From Rhodospirillaceae bacterium (GTDB lineage: Bacteria; Pseudomonadota; Alphaproteobacteria; Reyranellales; Reyranellaceae), in NCBI GenBank assembly GCA_009772935.1, contig WOUR01000032.1, positions 21,273 through 85,272 of the forward strand: a DNA stretch of 64,000 bases, in the 5' to 3' direction. Each line of letters begins with the position of its first letter. The first letter of the stretch is position 1. The notes under the pieces were generated by a model. The model worked only from the letters and a program-made list of their open reading frames with translations. It was not told the DNA's origin and made no database searches. Made by a program: the position numbers and the translations under genes. Below are positions 18,861 through 27,953 of this stretch, piece after piece.

Positions 18861-18893
18861 CCGGCGGTGGCCCCACCACCGCCGGTTTTCTTC
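18861..18893 (+). terminator. Rho-independent terminator downstream of degP
   Basis: A perfect 10-bp GC stem (CCGGCGGTGG / CCACCGCCGG) with a 5-base loop is followed by TTTTCTTC. The strength and position after degP make it a convincing intrinsic terminator. The rest of 18721-19051 holds the repeat described above and otherwise no gene that I can support. Confidence 0.85.
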
Positions 18894-19051
18894 ACCTGAC
18901 CATGTCTCTCAGGGGGGCCGTGTCATTCCCGGCGAAGACCGGGAAGACGCGATCATGAGGGGGAGCGGGAGGTCTGCGGCCTGGTGTGGCGGTGCCGCGG
19001 ACCTCCCAAACCTTCCCACAGATGCCGGCCAACAGGCCGGCATTGCTGCAT

Positions 19052-19393
19052 TCAAGACGTGACGCGTCCCTTCAGAAGCTCGTACTGCGCGACGGACGTG
19101 TCCTCGAGGGCCTCGCTCCGGTTGCTCGGCACGTCCTGGTAGTCGAGCGGCTGGCCGAACTGGCTCTCCGTCAGATCGAGTCGCCGGCCGCCAATGCAAT
19201 TGTAGAAGTGCCACTGGCCTTCGACTTGCGTCTTCAAGATTTCGCCGCCCAGTAGGTCTTGTGCAACGAGCGCCGTGACACTGCATTGACCGCAGGCGGG
19301 GGTGTCGGAACGCCACTTTCCGCCGGTCTCGATGGACCAAGCCGACAAGAGCTTTTCGCGCAGCTCGATATCTTCGGTGGCATCGACCGTCAC
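19052..19393 (-). CDS. YunG-like conserved hypothetical protein
   Basis: A small protein of 113 residues if started at GTG 19393, where the start overlaps the stop of the upstream CoA-binding gene as GTGA and is preceded by AAGGAAA. A start 48 bases earlier would give a strongly basic, unfamily-like leader. Core motifs are CGQCSVTALVAQDLLGGEI, then WHFYNCIGGRRLDLTESQF, a pattern I associate with the uncharacterised YunG family; the Cys and His residues hint at a papain-like fold, but this is speculative. It is probably translated together with its upstream neighbour. Function unknown. Confidence 0.6.
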   Translation of the reverse strand: MTVDATEDIELREKLLSAWSIETGGKWRSDTPACGQCSVTALVAQDLLGGEILKTQVEGQWHFYNCIGGRRLDLTESQFGQPLDYQDVPSNRSEALEDTSVAQYELLKGRVTS

Positions 19394-19893
19394 AGTGCGC
19401 GTTTCCTTGAGGAGATGACGCCGCTGGCGATGCCGTGCCATTCAATCGTGCCGGCGAGGCGGGAATGCTCGATTTTGGGGCAGCGGTTCATCACCACCTT
19501 GAGGCCGGCTTTCTCGGCGCGCGCCGCGGCGTCCATGTTCACGACGCCGAGCTGCATCCAGACGATCTTGGCGCCGTGCCTGATCGCCTCGTCGGTGATC
19601 GGGCCGGCAGCCTCGGAATTGCGGAAGATGTCGACCATGTCGGCCTTCACCGGCAGCTCGTCGAGCGAGCCGTAGACCTTCTGGCCGAGGATTTCCTGGC
19701 CCTTGGCGGCGGGGTTGACCGGAATGACCTTGTAGCCACGATCCAGCAGATATTTCATGGCGAAATAGGAAGGCCGATTCCAGTTGGCCGAGGCCCCGAC
19801 CATGGCGATGGTCCGGGTATCGCGCAGGATCTTGCGCAGGTACAGATCGTCGTAACGGTCGCTGAAGGCGGCTTGCATGGGGGGATTATACAT
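19390..19893 (-). CDS. CoA-binding domain protein (YccU type)
   Basis: A single Rossmann-like CoA-binding domain, 167 residues from ATG 19893 or 162 from ATG 19878. Features are TIAMVGASANWNRPSYFAMKYL with the nucleotide-binding glycine region, GYKVIPVNP, and a late MNRCPKIEH segment with a conserved cysteine. Proteins of this kind resemble the first domain of succinyl-CoA synthetase alpha and bind CoA without a known reaction. The start is uncertain: no good ribosome-binding site is visible for either ATG, and ATG 19893 shares its CATG with the start of the divergent flavin oxidoreductase. Confidence 0.8.
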   Translation of the reverse strand: MYNPPMQAAFSDRYDDLYLRKILRDTRTIAMVGASANWNRPSYFAMKYLLDRGYKVIPVNPAAKGQEILGQKVYGSLDELPVKADMVDIFRNSEAAGPITDEAIRHGAKIVWMQLGVVNMDAAARAEKAGLKVVMNRCPKIEHSRLAGTIEWHGIASGVISSRKRAL

Positions 19894-21052
19894 GGCCGGT
19901 CCGATGCTGTTCGATCCGATTTCGATCCGCGACGTCACCCTGAAGAACCGGGTCGTGGTGGCGCCGATGCACCAGTACGCAGCGGAGAAGGGCTTCGCGA
20001 CCGACTGGCACCTGGTGAATGCCGGCCGTTATGCCGCCGGCGGTGCCGGGCTCGTCATCATGGAATCCACCAAGGTGGAGCGGCGCGGCTGCGGCACGGT
20101 CGGCGATCTCGGCCTGTGGGACGATGCGTTCATTCCGGGCCTGAAGCGCTGCGTCGACTTCATCCGCCTGCACAATTCCGTGCCGGGCATCCAGCTCGGC
20201 CATTCCGGCCGCAAGGCCCGGCGCGCTCGCCCGTGGGAAGGCGGGGCGCCGTTGAAACCGTCGCCGGAGATCGACGACTGGGATCAGTGGGAGCTCGTCT
20301 CCTCGAGCGGCATCAACTCGCCCGACTCCGATCCGACGCCACGGGCGCTGACCCTGGCGGAGATTCCGGAGGCGGTCGAGCGCTGGGGGCAGGCGGCGCG
20401 CCGCGCGCACGAGGCCGGGTTCGACGTGCTCGACATCCACATGGCGCATGGCTACCTGATCCACCAGTTCCTCTCGCCGTTCTCCAACGTGCGCAACGAC
20501 CAGTACGGCGGCAGCGAGCTCAACCGCATGCGCTTCGCCATCGAAGTCGTGGAGAGCGTGCGTGCGCACTGGCCGGCCGCGAAGCCGCTGTTCGTGCGCC
20601 TCTCGGTCGAGGACGATTCCGGCTGGGGGCCGGACCAGAGCGTTGCGCTGGCGAAGATCCTGAAGACCAAGGGCGTCGACGTGATCGACTGCAGCTCGGG
20701 CGGCATGCGCGGCTCGCCGGTGGTGAGCGCGGGTCCAGTGACCTACGGCTATCAGGTTCCCTATGCCGACCGGCTGAAAAACGATGCCGGCATTCTCAGC
20801 ATGGCGGTCGGCCTGATCGTCCATGCCGACCAGGCGGAGAAGATCCTGCAGGAAGGTCGTGCCGACCTGATCGCGCTGGCGCGCGAGCTTCTCTACAATC
20901 CGAACTGGCCGATGGATGCCGCGCAGAAGCTGGGCGTCGACCCGAAATTCGCCTCGGTGCCGCCGGCGCAGGCCTATTGGCTGGCCAAGCGCGCACAGTC
21001 CGTCAAGTCGGTCGTGCCGTCGACCTACATGAAGGGATTGAACGTCGAGTGA
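19892..21052 (+). CDS. NADH:flavin oxidoreductase, Old Yellow Enzyme family (YqjM-like)
   Basis: A 386-residue FMN-dependent TIM-barrel enzyme. Visible family motifs are VVVAPMHQYAAEKG at the FMN face, IQLGHSGRKA, the paired histidine region HMAHGYLIHQFLSPFSN with NDQYGG, and a C-terminal phosphate-binding LIALARELLYNPNW. It probably reduces activated alkenes with NAD(P)H. ATG 19892 is chosen for the GGGGGGA just upstream; the longer frame from 19877 starts inside that site. It is divergent from the CoA-binding protein, and the peroxiredoxin follows 80 bp later on the same strand. Confidence 0.92.
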   Translation: MAGPMLFDPISIRDVTLKNRVVVAPMHQYAAEKGFATDWHLVNAGRYAAGGAGLVIMESTKVERRGCGTVGDLGLWDDAFIPGLKRCVDFIRLHNSVPGIQLGHSGRKARRARPWEGGAPLKPSPEIDDWDQWELVSSSGINSPDSDPTPRALTLAEIPEAVERWGQAARRAHEAGFDVLDIHMAHGYLIHQFLSPFSNVRNDQYGGSELNRMRFAIEVVESVRAHWPAAKPLFVRLSVEDDSGWGPDQSVALAKILKTKGVDVIDCSSGGMRGSPVVSAGPVTYGYQVPYADRLKNDAGILSMAVGLIVHADQAEKILQEGRADLIALARELLYNPNWPMDAAQKLGVDPKFASVPPAQAYWLAKRAQSVKSVVPSTYMKGLNVE

Positions 21053-21132
21053 GCCAACGCTTCACTCGGACGTGACACCGCCGGGTGCCCTGGGGCGTTA
21101 TGGTCTTCGCCTCTCGAATGCTGGAGAAGATC

Positions 21133-21672
21133 ATGAAGCGGATTGCGGCAACGGCCCTCGCGCTAGGCTGTATCGTGGCAACACCGGTCTGGGCGGCGCT
21201 GAAGCCCGGCGATACCGCGCCGATTTTTACGGCACAGGCGGCGCTCGACGGCAGGGACTACACCTTCTCGCTGACCGAGGCGCTGAAGACGGGGCCCGTC
21301 GTGCTCTACTTCTTCCCCAGGGCCTTCACGACCGGCTGCACGGCGGAGGCGCACGAATTCGCCGAGGCCGCGGACCAGTTCAAGGCGTTGGGCGCGACCC
21401 TGATCGGCATGTCCGCCGACGATATCGGCACGCTGCACAAATTCTCGACCCAGGCCTGCTCGGGCAAGTTTCCGGTCGCCGCCGATCCCGACCTCAAGGT
21501 CATCAAGGCCTACGATTCGGCGCTGATCCGGGTCGGCAGCGTCGGCATCGCCGATCGCATCTCCTATGTGATCGCGCCGGACGGCAAGATCGTCTACGCC
21601 TTCTCCAATCGCAGCCCGGAGAAGCATGTCGAGAACACGATGGCAGCGGTCAAGGCGCTGCAGAAGAAGTAG
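21133..21672 (+). CDS. Secreted peroxiredoxin-like protein (AhpC/TSA, BCP-like)
   Basis: A 179-residue thioredoxin-fold protein with an N-terminal signal peptide (MKRIAATALALGCIVATPVWA) predicted to send it to the periplasm. The peroxidatic site is FTTGCTAEAHEF, corresponding to TxxC in BCP-type peroxiredoxins. A second cysteine in TQACSGKF could resolve the disulfide. It would reduce peroxides in the envelope. ATG 21133 is preferred because GGAG lies at about 21123. Its last 23 bases overlap the convergent potC-type gene. Confidence 0.85.
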   Translation: MKRIAATALALGCIVATPVWAALKPGDTAPIFTAQAALDGRDYTFSLTEALKTGPVVLYFFPRAFTTGCTAEAHEFAEAADQFKALGATLIGMSADDIGTLHKFSTQACSGKFPVAADPDLKVIKAYDSALIRVGSVGIADRISYVIAPDGKIVYAFSNRSPEKHVENTMAAVKALQKK

Positions 21673-22459
21673 CCATCCGGTTCTGCTCGGCGCGCTTGCG
21701 CAGGAAATGGGCGGCGCCCATCAGCGCGGCCGTGAGCACGATCGTGAGGGTCGAGACGGCGGCGATGGTCGGATCGATCTGGAACCGCAGATCGTCCCAC
21801 ATGCGGCGCGGCAGCGTGACCGCGCCGGTTCCGGAGATGAACAAGGCCACGATCAGCTCGTCGAACGAGGTGATGAAGGCGAACAGCGCACCCACCAGTA
21901 CGCCGGGCTGGATCAGCGGCAAGGTCACCTGGAAGAAGGTGGCGCCGGGCGTCGCGCCGAGGCTGAGCGCGGCCTGTTCCAGCCTGGGGTCGATGCCCGA
22001 GAGGCTCGCCGTCACGCTGGTGACGACGAACGGCACCGCGAGACAGGTGTGTGCCAGCACCATCGCGATCGGCGTTCCGACCAGGCCGTAGCGCGAATAG
22101 GCGTAGTAGATACCGATCGCCACGACGATGCCGGGCACGATCAGCGGCGACAGGATCAGGCCGGCCGCGACGACGCGCAATGCCTTCGGCAGGCGCGCAA
22201 TGCCGAGCGCCGCCAGGGTGCCGAGGAAGGTCGCCAGCACGACCACGGCACAGGCCACCCAGATACTGACCCAGGTGGGCTTCAGCCAGTCGGGATTGCT
22301 GAAAAACGCCTCGTACCAGCGCAGGCCGAAGGCGGGTGGCGGAAAGGTGAGATAGGTCGCCGAGGAGAAGGAGACGATCGCCACCACGACGATGGGGAAG
22401 GCCAGGAAGAACAGGATCAGGCTGACGATGCTCGCCGGAAGGATGCGCATCAGCCTCAT
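21650..22459 (-). CDS. Polyamine-type ABC transporter permease (PotC-like)
   Basis: A 269-residue permease of about six helices with the coupling motif EQAALSLGATPGATFFQVTLPLIQPG. It is the second channel subunit of a spermidine/putrescine-type importer. The frame is open further upstream, but the real start is ATG 22459, which overlaps the stop of the PotB-like gene as ATGA. It is the last gene of the operon running from 25605 (or 26946) down to 21650. The substrate may be a polyamine, an amino-acid derivative or another opine-like compound. Confidence 0.92.
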   Translation of the reverse strand: MRLMRILPASIVSLILFFLAFPIVVVAIVSFSSATYLTFPPPAFGLRWYEAFFSNPDWLKPTWVSIWVACAVVVLATFLGTLAALGIARLPKALRVVAAGLILSPLIVPGIVVAIGIYYAYSRYGLVGTPIAMVLAHTCLAVPFVVTSVTASLSGIDPRLEQAALSLGATPGATFFQVTLPLIQPGVLVGALFAFITSFDELIVALFISGTGAVTLPRRMWDDLRFQIDPTIAAVSTLTIVLTAALMGAAHFLRKRAEQNRMATSSAAP

Positions 22460-23352
22460 CGCATGCTCGTCTTGAAGGCATTGCCGACACCGGGAAGCTT
22501 GCGTGCCATGGCAAGGATGGCGAGCGCCGTCGCCAGCAGCACCGCCGACAGGGTCGCGGCATAGGCCCAATTGAGCTGGTCGACCTGCTGGGCGATCAGC
22601 ATCGATAGCGTGATGTCGCGCGGCCCGCCGACCATGGCCGGGGTGATGTAGAAGCCGAGCGCGAGGACGAAGGTGAGAAGGGTGCCTGCCGCCATACCCG
22701 ACATGGAAAGCGGCAGGATGACCTGACGGAAGGTCATGAACGGCGTCGCGCCGAGGCCGGAGGCGGCGCGGATCAGCGAGGGATCGATCTGTCGCAGCGC
22801 GTTTGCGATGGGCAGGATCATGTAGGGCAGCAGGATGTGGATCATCGCGATCTGCGTCGCGAGCGGCGTGTTCAGGATGCGGATCGGCCGCTCGATCATG
22901 CCCAGCGCGATCAACGCCTCGTTGACCAGGCCATGCCGGCCGAGCAGCACCATCCAGGCGTAGCTTCGGACCAGGACGCTGGTCCAGAAGGGCAGCAGGA
23001 TGATCACCAGGATGAAGGGCGCCATCGACTTGGCGCGCACCAGCCCCATCGCCACCGGGTAGCCCAGGATCAGGCATCCCAAGGTTACCGTGACCGAGGT
23101 GTTGATGGTGATCCAGAAGGTCTTCTGGAAGACCACGTCCTCGAACAGGATTGCATAGTTGGCGAGCGTCCAGCTCGGATCGTTGACGCTGCGCAGCAGC
23201 ATCGCCGCCACCGGCAGCGCGTAGAAGACCAGCATGTAGACGAGGAGCGGGGCCGCGAGCAGGAGCGGCACGGCGCGGCGCCAGTCGAACGGTGCCGTCT
23301 TCGGCCGGCTGACCGCGAGCGCAAGGGACGCGGGCTGCACCACCTCAGACAT
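22456..23352 (-). CDS. Polyamine-type ABC transporter permease (PotB-like)
   Basis: A 298-residue permease with an N-terminal hydrophilic leader of about 25 residues, then six helices. The EAA coupling loop reads RAASGLGATPFMTFRQVILPLSMSG. It forms the inner-membrane channel with the PotC-like protein. Its start has GGGGAG just upstream and it follows potA by 8 bp, so it belongs to the same transcript. Confidence 0.92.
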   Translation of the reverse strand: MSEVVQPASLALAVSRPKTAPFDWRRAVPLLLAAPLLVYMLVFYALPVAAMLLRSVNDPSWTLANYAILFEDVVFQKTFWITINTSVTVTLGCLILGYPVAMGLVRAKSMAPFILVIILLPFWTSVLVRSYAWMVLLGRHGLVNEALIALGMIERPIRILNTPLATQIAMIHILLPYMILPIANALRQIDPSLIRAASGLGATPFMTFRQVILPLSMSGMAAGTLLTFVLALGFYITPAMVGGPRDITLSMLIAQQVDQLNWAYAATLSAVLLATALAILAMARKLPGVGNAFKTSMR

Positions 23353-23360
23353 GGCTCCCC

Positions 23361-24497
23361 TCAGACAAGAATCGTATCCGCGACGGACCAGGCAATCTCC
23401 GCGCGCTCGCCGACGGCGCGGCGGCGGATGGCAGCGCTGGACGGTTCCTTGAGCACGATCGACGTGCCGTCACCGGCCCGGAGCATGTAGCGGCAGCGCT
23501 CGCCCGCGAAGACCGCTTCGGTCACGGTGACGCTCATACGGTTCTGCGGTGGCTCCGTTCCGGCCCAGGTGCCATCGGCGAAACGCAGCCGTTCGGGCCG
23601 CGTCGTGAGCGTTACTCTTTCGCCACTCGCCGGCCGACCGGGGCAAAGCGCGCGGATCAGCGTGCCTTCGCATTCCGCGACGACCACGTCGTCCTCGAGG
23701 CCGCGCACGACCGCCGGCAGGAAGTTCGATTCGCCGATGAAGCCGGCGACGAAGCGGTTGTCGGGGCGGTCGTAGAGATCCTCGGGGCTTCCGACCTGCG
23801 CCACCTTGCCGTCGTTCATGACGGCGATGCGGTCGGACATGGTGAGCGCTTCTTCCTGGTCGTGCGTCACGTAGATGAAGGTGATGCCGAGATCGGCATG
23901 GAGCCGCCGCATCTCGAGTTGCAGGTTTTCCCGCAACTGCTTGTCGAGCGCGCCCAGCGGCTCGTCCATCAGCAGCAGGCGAGGCTTGAACACGACAGCC
24001 CTCGCCACGGCGACACGTTGCTGCTGGCCACCGGAGAGCTGGCGCGGATAGCGCGCGCCGTAGCCTGGCAGATGGACAAGTTCCAGCGCCTCGGCCACCA
24101 GCTTCGCGCGCTCCGCCTTGGGAACGCCGCGCTGCTTCAGGGGGAAGCCGACATTCTCCTCGACGGTGAGGTGAGGGAACAGGGCGTAGTTCTGGAACAC
24201 CATACCGATGTTGCGTCGGTAGGGCGGCATGGCGACGACCGACTTGCCATCGATCGCGATGTCGCCGGCGGTCGGTGTCTCGAAGCCCGCGATCATCATC
24301 AGGGTCGTGGTCTTGCCCGAGCCGCTGGGGCCCAGCAGCGTCAGGAATTCGCCCGAGCGGATGTCGAGCGAGACGCCGTCCACGGCCTTGGCGGCGGCAC
24401 TGGTGCGGTCGTAGGTCTTCTCGAGGTCGGAGAGCGTCACCGACGCTCCTCTGCCGATCGGACCCGGGCCCGCTCCATTCATGCCGGCGACGGTCAT
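23361..24497 (-). CDS. Polyamine-type ABC transporter ATP-binding protein (PotA-like)
   Basis: A 378-residue ATPase with Walker [11 protein letters not shown]-loop region, signature [14 protein letters not shown], Walker [13 protein letters not shown] and H-loop [11 protein letters not shown]-terminal TOBE-type regulatory domain follows (about 270-375). It energises the adjacent PotB/PotC-like channel. ATG 24497 lies 4 bases after the stop of the binding-protein gene, so translation may be coupled. Confidence 0.94.
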   Translation of the reverse strand: MTVAGMNGAGPGPIGRGASVTLSDLEKTYDRTSAAAKAVDGVSLDIRSGEFLTLLGPSGSGKTTTLMMIAGFETPTAGDIAIDGKSVVAMPPYRRNIGMVFQNYALFPHLTVEENVGFPLKQRGVPKAERAKLVAEALELVHLPGYGARYPRQLSGGQQQRVAVARAVVFKPRLLLMDEPLGALDKQLRENLQLEMRRLHADLGITFIYVTHDQEEALTMSDRIAVMNDGKVAQVGSPEDLYDRPDNRFVAGFIGESNFLPAVVRGLEDDVVVAECEGTLIRALCPGRPASGERVTLTTRPERLRFADGTWAGTEPPQNRMSVTVTEAVFAGERCRYMLRAGDGTSIVLKEPSSAAIRRRAVGERAEIAWSVADTILV

Positions 24498-24501
24498 GGC
24501 G

Positions 24502-25605
24502 TCAGCTCAACAGCCACTTGTTGAACTTGGGAATGACCGCCTCTCGATTGTCGATCCACCAGTCGTAGTTGTAGTTGACGAGCTGCTTCTTGATGCCCGG
24601 CGCGCTGGGCAGGACGGCCAGGCGTTCCGTCGGGATGTATTCGTTCGACTTGGCGTTCACCGACCCATAGGGAATGCCGAGACAGACGCGAGCCTGCGGG
24701 ATGGCCATGGTCGAGTAGGCCACGAATTTCATGGCGTTGACCTTGTTCTTCGCTCCCTTGGGAATGCCCCAGGCGTCGCGCTTCAGAAGACCCTGGTTCC
24801 AGCTGACCGCCGCGGGCACGCCGGCGGCTTGCAACGCGGCCATGCGGCCGTTCCACACCGTGGTCATCGTGACTTCGCGATCGGTCAGGAGCTGGATGGG
24901 TACCGCGCCGGTGTCCCACCACTTGAAGACATCCTTCTTGATCTTGCTGTAGCTCGCCAGGGCCTTGTCGATGTCGATCGGGTAGAGCTTGTCGGCCGGC
25001 ACGCCGGCCGCCATCAGCGCGAATTCCATCTCGGGCCAGCCGCCGCTGTTGGTGCCGAACATCGCGCGGTCGCCGGGAAACTTCCTGGTGTCCCAGAAGT
25101 CGGCCCAGCCCGACGGGACGGCGCCCTTGAAGGCATCGGTGCGATAGGCGAGGACCTGCGCCCACACCAGCATCTCCAGGCCGTATTCGAATCGGTACTG
25201 GGCCTCCACGCCGGGATCGACGATGTCGTAGTCGATCTTCTCGAAATAGTCGCCGCGCTTCTGGAGGTTCATGATCGAGCCGCGGCTGAGCTGCGCCATG
25301 TCCCATTCGACGTTGCCGGTCTCGACCATGGCCTTGACCTTGGTCGCGTCGGAGCCCGGGAAGGCACGCACCTTGATGCCCGTGATCTTCTCGAACGGCT
25401 CGAAATAGGCCTTCTGCTGGACCTCCTGCATCAGGCCGCCGAAGGTGGCGATGCGGACTTCGCCGCTGCCCTTGAGGATTTCGGGCACGGACGTCTGCTC
25501 GGGCCAGGCGGCCTGGCCATAGCTCGGCCGGATGAAGGGCGCCGCCACGAGGCCCGCTCCCAGCAGTCCCAGGGTCGTGCGCCTGCCGATGGTCTTCTTG
25601 CTCAT
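24502..25605 (-). CDS. Polyamine-type ABC transporter substrate-binding protein (PotD-like)
   Basis: A 367-residue periplasmic protein of the PotD/extracellular solute-binding class. The signal has a twin-arginine-like GRRTTLGLLGAGLVAAPFI and cleaves near SYGQAA. The mature part opens VRIATFGGLMQEVQQKAYFEPFEKITGIKV and has the typical NVEWDMAQLSRGS and interdomain segments. It captures the ligand for the PotABC-like importer encoded just downstream. AGAAGGAC precedes the ATG. The flavin monooxygenase gene ends 24 bp upstream, hinting that its substrate is what this system imports. Confidence 0.92.
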   Translation of the reverse strand: MSKKTIGRRTTLGLLGAGLVAAPFIRPSYGQAAWPEQTSVPEILKGSGEVRIATFGGLMQEVQQKAYFEPFEKITGIKVRAFPGSDATKVKAMVETGNVEWDMAQLSRGSIMNLQKRGDYFEKIDYDIVDPGVEAQYRFEYGLEMLVWAQVLAYRTDAFKGAVPSGWADFWDTRKFPGDRAMFGTNSGGWPEMEFALMAAGVPADKLYPIDIDKALASYSKIKKDVFKWWDTGAVPIQLLTDREVTMTTVWNGRMAALQAAGVPAAVSWNQGLLKRDAWGIPKGAKNKVNAMKFVAYSTMAIPQARVCLGIPYGSVNAKSNEYIPTERLAVLPSAPGIKKQLVNYNYDWWIDNREAVIPKFNKWLLS

Positions 25606-25629
25606 GGATGCCGTCCTTCTGTTGCTCGA

Positions 25630-26946
25630 TCAGTAAGCGAGGAGATTTTCCCTGAACTGCTTGTGCTCGTAGGCCTTGCGCACCAGGCCGCGGTCCTGGA
25701 GGGCGGGCACAAGCCCGTCCTCTATCTCGGCCAGGGTGCGGCGGTTGACGTTGGGCATGGAGAACAGGAAGCCGTCGCCGCCGACCTCCTGCATGACCTC
25801 GCCCATGCGGGCGGCCACCGAATCGCAGGTGCCGCACAGGTCGATCGACAGGTCGACGGCGTTGAACGAGGCCATGGTCTGGCGGATCGAGCGGCCGGCG
25901 GCCAGTGTCCGGAACTGTTCGAGGTTGAGCTGGTGACCGTTGGTGGTCACGTCGTCGGGTAGCGGCTTGTCGAGATCGAACTTGCCGAAGTCGATGTTGG
26001 TCACCTTGCCAAAATGGGCAAGGCGTTCCTGGATGTTGGCCTGCGCCATGCACTCGCGCTTCTTCTTGCGCTCCAGTGCCTCTTCCATGGTCTCGCCGAG
26101 AATCGGGTTGATCAAATAGAGCACCTTGCAGTCGCTCGGCTTGCGGCCCTGCGCCACCATGTGCTTGTGCACGTCGTCGCGATAGGCGCGCATCGCGTCG
26201 ACGCCCTTGGCGTTGACCACGATCGTGTCGGCGTGGGCGGCGGCGAAGCGTCGGCCGCGCGGTGAGCCGCCGGCTTGGGCGATCACCGGCCGGCCCTGCG
26301 GGCTGGGGCCGGAATTGAGCGGCCCGCGCGTCTTGAAGTACTTGCCTTCGTAGTTCACGCCGTGGACCTTGGTGTGGTCGATCAGGTTGCCGCTCTTGCG
26401 GTCGGCGATCATCGCGCCCGGCTCCCACGAGCCCCACAGGCCGCGCACCACCTCCATGTATTCGTCGGCCATGTCGTAGCGCAGGTCGTGCTCGGGCATG
26501 CCCGGCATGCCGAAGTTCATCGCCGCGAAGTCGGAGCTGCCGGTGACGGCATTCCAGCCGGCACGGCCGGCCGACACCTGGTCGAGCGTCGCCATCAGGC
26601 GGGCCAGAAGATAGGGGTGGTAGGCGTAGGTGCCGAAGGTGGGGACGATGCCGATGCGCGAGGTCACCTGGGTCATCAGCGCGGCCACCACCGACGGATC
26701 CTGCCGCGGCACCGCGATGGCCTTCTTCAGGTAGATCTCGGTCGAGCCGCCGAAACTCTCGCCCACGTAAGAAGAGTCCTCGAGGAGGATGTAGTCGAAG
26801 CAGGCCCGCTCCAGGCTGCGCGCCATGTCGAGGAAGAGTTCGGGCTTCTCCCAGGTCGTCCCGATATGGCCGGTCCAGGGCTCGCCCCATGCCTGCACAC
26901 TGGAGCCCTGTAAGAACCACGCGAGATGAAATGGATTGGTCGCCAC
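25630..26946 (-). CDS. LLM-class flavin-dependent monooxygenase (NtaA/DmoA-like)
   Basis: A 438-residue TIM-barrel oxygenase of the bacterial luciferase-like group. Family markers are an early WGEPWTGHIGTTW segment, ATLDQVSAGRAGWNAVTGSS, and the flavin-phosphate region PVIAQAGGSPRGRRFAAAHADTI. Relatives use FMNH2 from a separate reductase to cleave C-N or C-S bonds, as in nitrilotriacetate, dibenzothiophene sulfone or dimethylsulfide breakdown. The frame extends to 27138, but GTG 26946 has GGAGGG directly upstream and begins the conserved sequence. It probably heads the ABC operon. No flavin reductase gene is adjacent. Confidence 0.9.
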   Translation of the reverse strand: MATNPFHLAWFLQGSSVQAWGEPWTGHIGTTWEKPELFLDMARSLERACFDYILLEDSSYVGESFGGSTEIYLKKAIAVPRQDPSVVAALMTQVTSRIGIVPTFGTYAYHPYLLARLMATLDQVSAGRAGWNAVTGSSDFAAMNFGMPGMPEHDLRYDMADEYMEVVRGLWGSWEPGAMIADRKSGNLIDHTKVHGVNYEGKYFKTRGPLNSGPSPQGRPVIAQAGGSPRGRRFAAAHADTIVVNAKGVDAMRAYRDDVHKHMVAQGRKPSDCKVLYLINPILGETMEEALERKKKRECMAQANIQERLAHFGKVTNIDFGKFDLDKPLPDDVTTNGHQLNLEQFRTLAAGRSIRQTMASFNAVDLSIDLCGTCDSVAARMGEVMQEVGGDGFLFSMPNVNRRTLAEIEDGLVPALQDRGLVRKAYEHKQFRENLLAY

Positions 26947-27112
26947 GAACGCCCTCCGGTACCGCCTGTTCGGCAGGGGAGACGCAAATACTGTGCCGAG
27001 GGTTCGCAGGGCGGCTCTGCGTGCCGCGGGGGCGAGACTGCATCGCCTGCCCGCGCGAGTTGCGTTAACATGGCAATTGAGGCAGCGGCCGAAACCCAAG
27101 CAGGAGCGCGAG

Positions 27113-27874
27113 ATGGATACGTTGGTGCAGTCCGGCAAGCTCGATATGACCGAGGCCGAATGGCAGGCGCGTTGCGACCTGGCGGCACTCTACCGGATCA
27201 CCGATCATTTCGGCTGGACAGACACGATCGACACCCACATGACGGTGCGCATCCCGGGCGAGCCTAGGTGCTTCCTGATCAACAACTACGGCGACCTGTT
27301 CGACGAGATAACGGCCTCGAGCCTGGTGAAGATGGACATCGACGGCAACGTCTATGCCAAGGACGGCAAGTTCAACGCCGCCGGCTTCACCATCCATTCG
27401 GGCGTCTACAAGGCGCGGCCGGATGCAAACTGCGTGATGCATACGCACACCCGCGCCGGCACCGGCGTCTCGGTCCTGAAGAAGGGTATCCGCCCGATCA
27501 GCCAGGATGCGCTCTCGGTCTATGACGACCTCGTCTATCACGAGTACGGCATGCCGACGTCCCAGGAAGAGTGCGATGCGCTGGGCGTGTCGTGCCAGGG
27601 CGGCAACTCCGTCGTGCTGCGCAATCACGGGCTGCTGACCGTCGGGTCCACGATCCCCGGAGCCCTGCGGCGCATGTACATGCTGGAGCGCGCCTGCGAG
27701 GTCGAGGTCATCGCCCGTAGCCTCGACGAGGAGGCCGCGCCGATCGAGGAGGACGTGATCCGCCAGTACGGCGAGCGCGCCAAGCAGCAGCGCGCCAATC
27801 CGGAATACGGCATGACCTACTGGAAGGCCGCCCTGCGCCAGATCGAGGGCAAGGGCACCGACTGGCGGCAGTAG
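27113..27874 (+). CDS. Class II aldolase/adducin family protein
   Basis: A 253-residue protein with the class II aldolase fold. Zinc-binding histidines are visible in the CVMHTHTRAGTGVS motif and in the later LRNHGLLTVG. The N-terminal region has WTDTIDTHMTVRIPG and the phosphate-loop-like INNYGDLFDEIT. Members cleave or epimerise sugar phosphates or act as non-enzymatic relatives; the substrate is not visible. ATG 27113 has GGAG at 27103. It is divergent from the flavin monooxygenase with 166 bp between. Confidence 0.9.
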   Translation: MDTLVQSGKLDMTEAEWQARCDLAALYRITDHFGWTDTIDTHMTVRIPGEPRCFLINNYGDLFDEITASSLVKMDIDGNVYAKDGKFNAAGFTIHSGVYKARPDANCVMHTHTRAGTGVSVLKKGIRPISQDALSVYDDLVYHEYGMPTSQEECDALGVSCQGGNSVVLRNHGLLTVGSTIPGALRRMYMLERACEVEVIARSLDEEAAPIEEDVIRQYGERAKQQRANPEYGMTYWKAALRQIEGKGTDWRQ

Positions 27875-27908
27875 TCCCGCCGGACCGACGGTCGGGTCTG
27901 CATACGAA

Positions 27909-27934
27909 AAGAGCGCGCCGCGAGGCGCGCTCTT
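27909..27934. terminator. Bidirectional terminator between convergent genes
   Basis: A perfect 11-bp inverted repeat (AAGAGCGCGCC / GGCGCGCTCTT) with a GCGA loop lies between the stops of the aldolase and the TctC gene. On the minus strand it is followed by TTTTCG, so it suits terminating both convergent transcripts. Confidence 0.8.
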
Positions 27935-27953
27935 CTGATTCGGGGGGAGGGTG

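Noticed and set aside
21650..23077. 475-residue ABC permease fusion
   Set aside because: The upstream part is a shadow of the PotB-like gene; the PotC-like gene starts at ATG 22459 overlapping its neighbour's stop.
24494..27043. 849-codon open frame opposite the ABC/monooxygenase genes' normal frame
   Set aside because: It runs through five well-recognised proteins in another frame and consists of Arg/Gly/Pro-rich shadow sequence of high-GC DNA.
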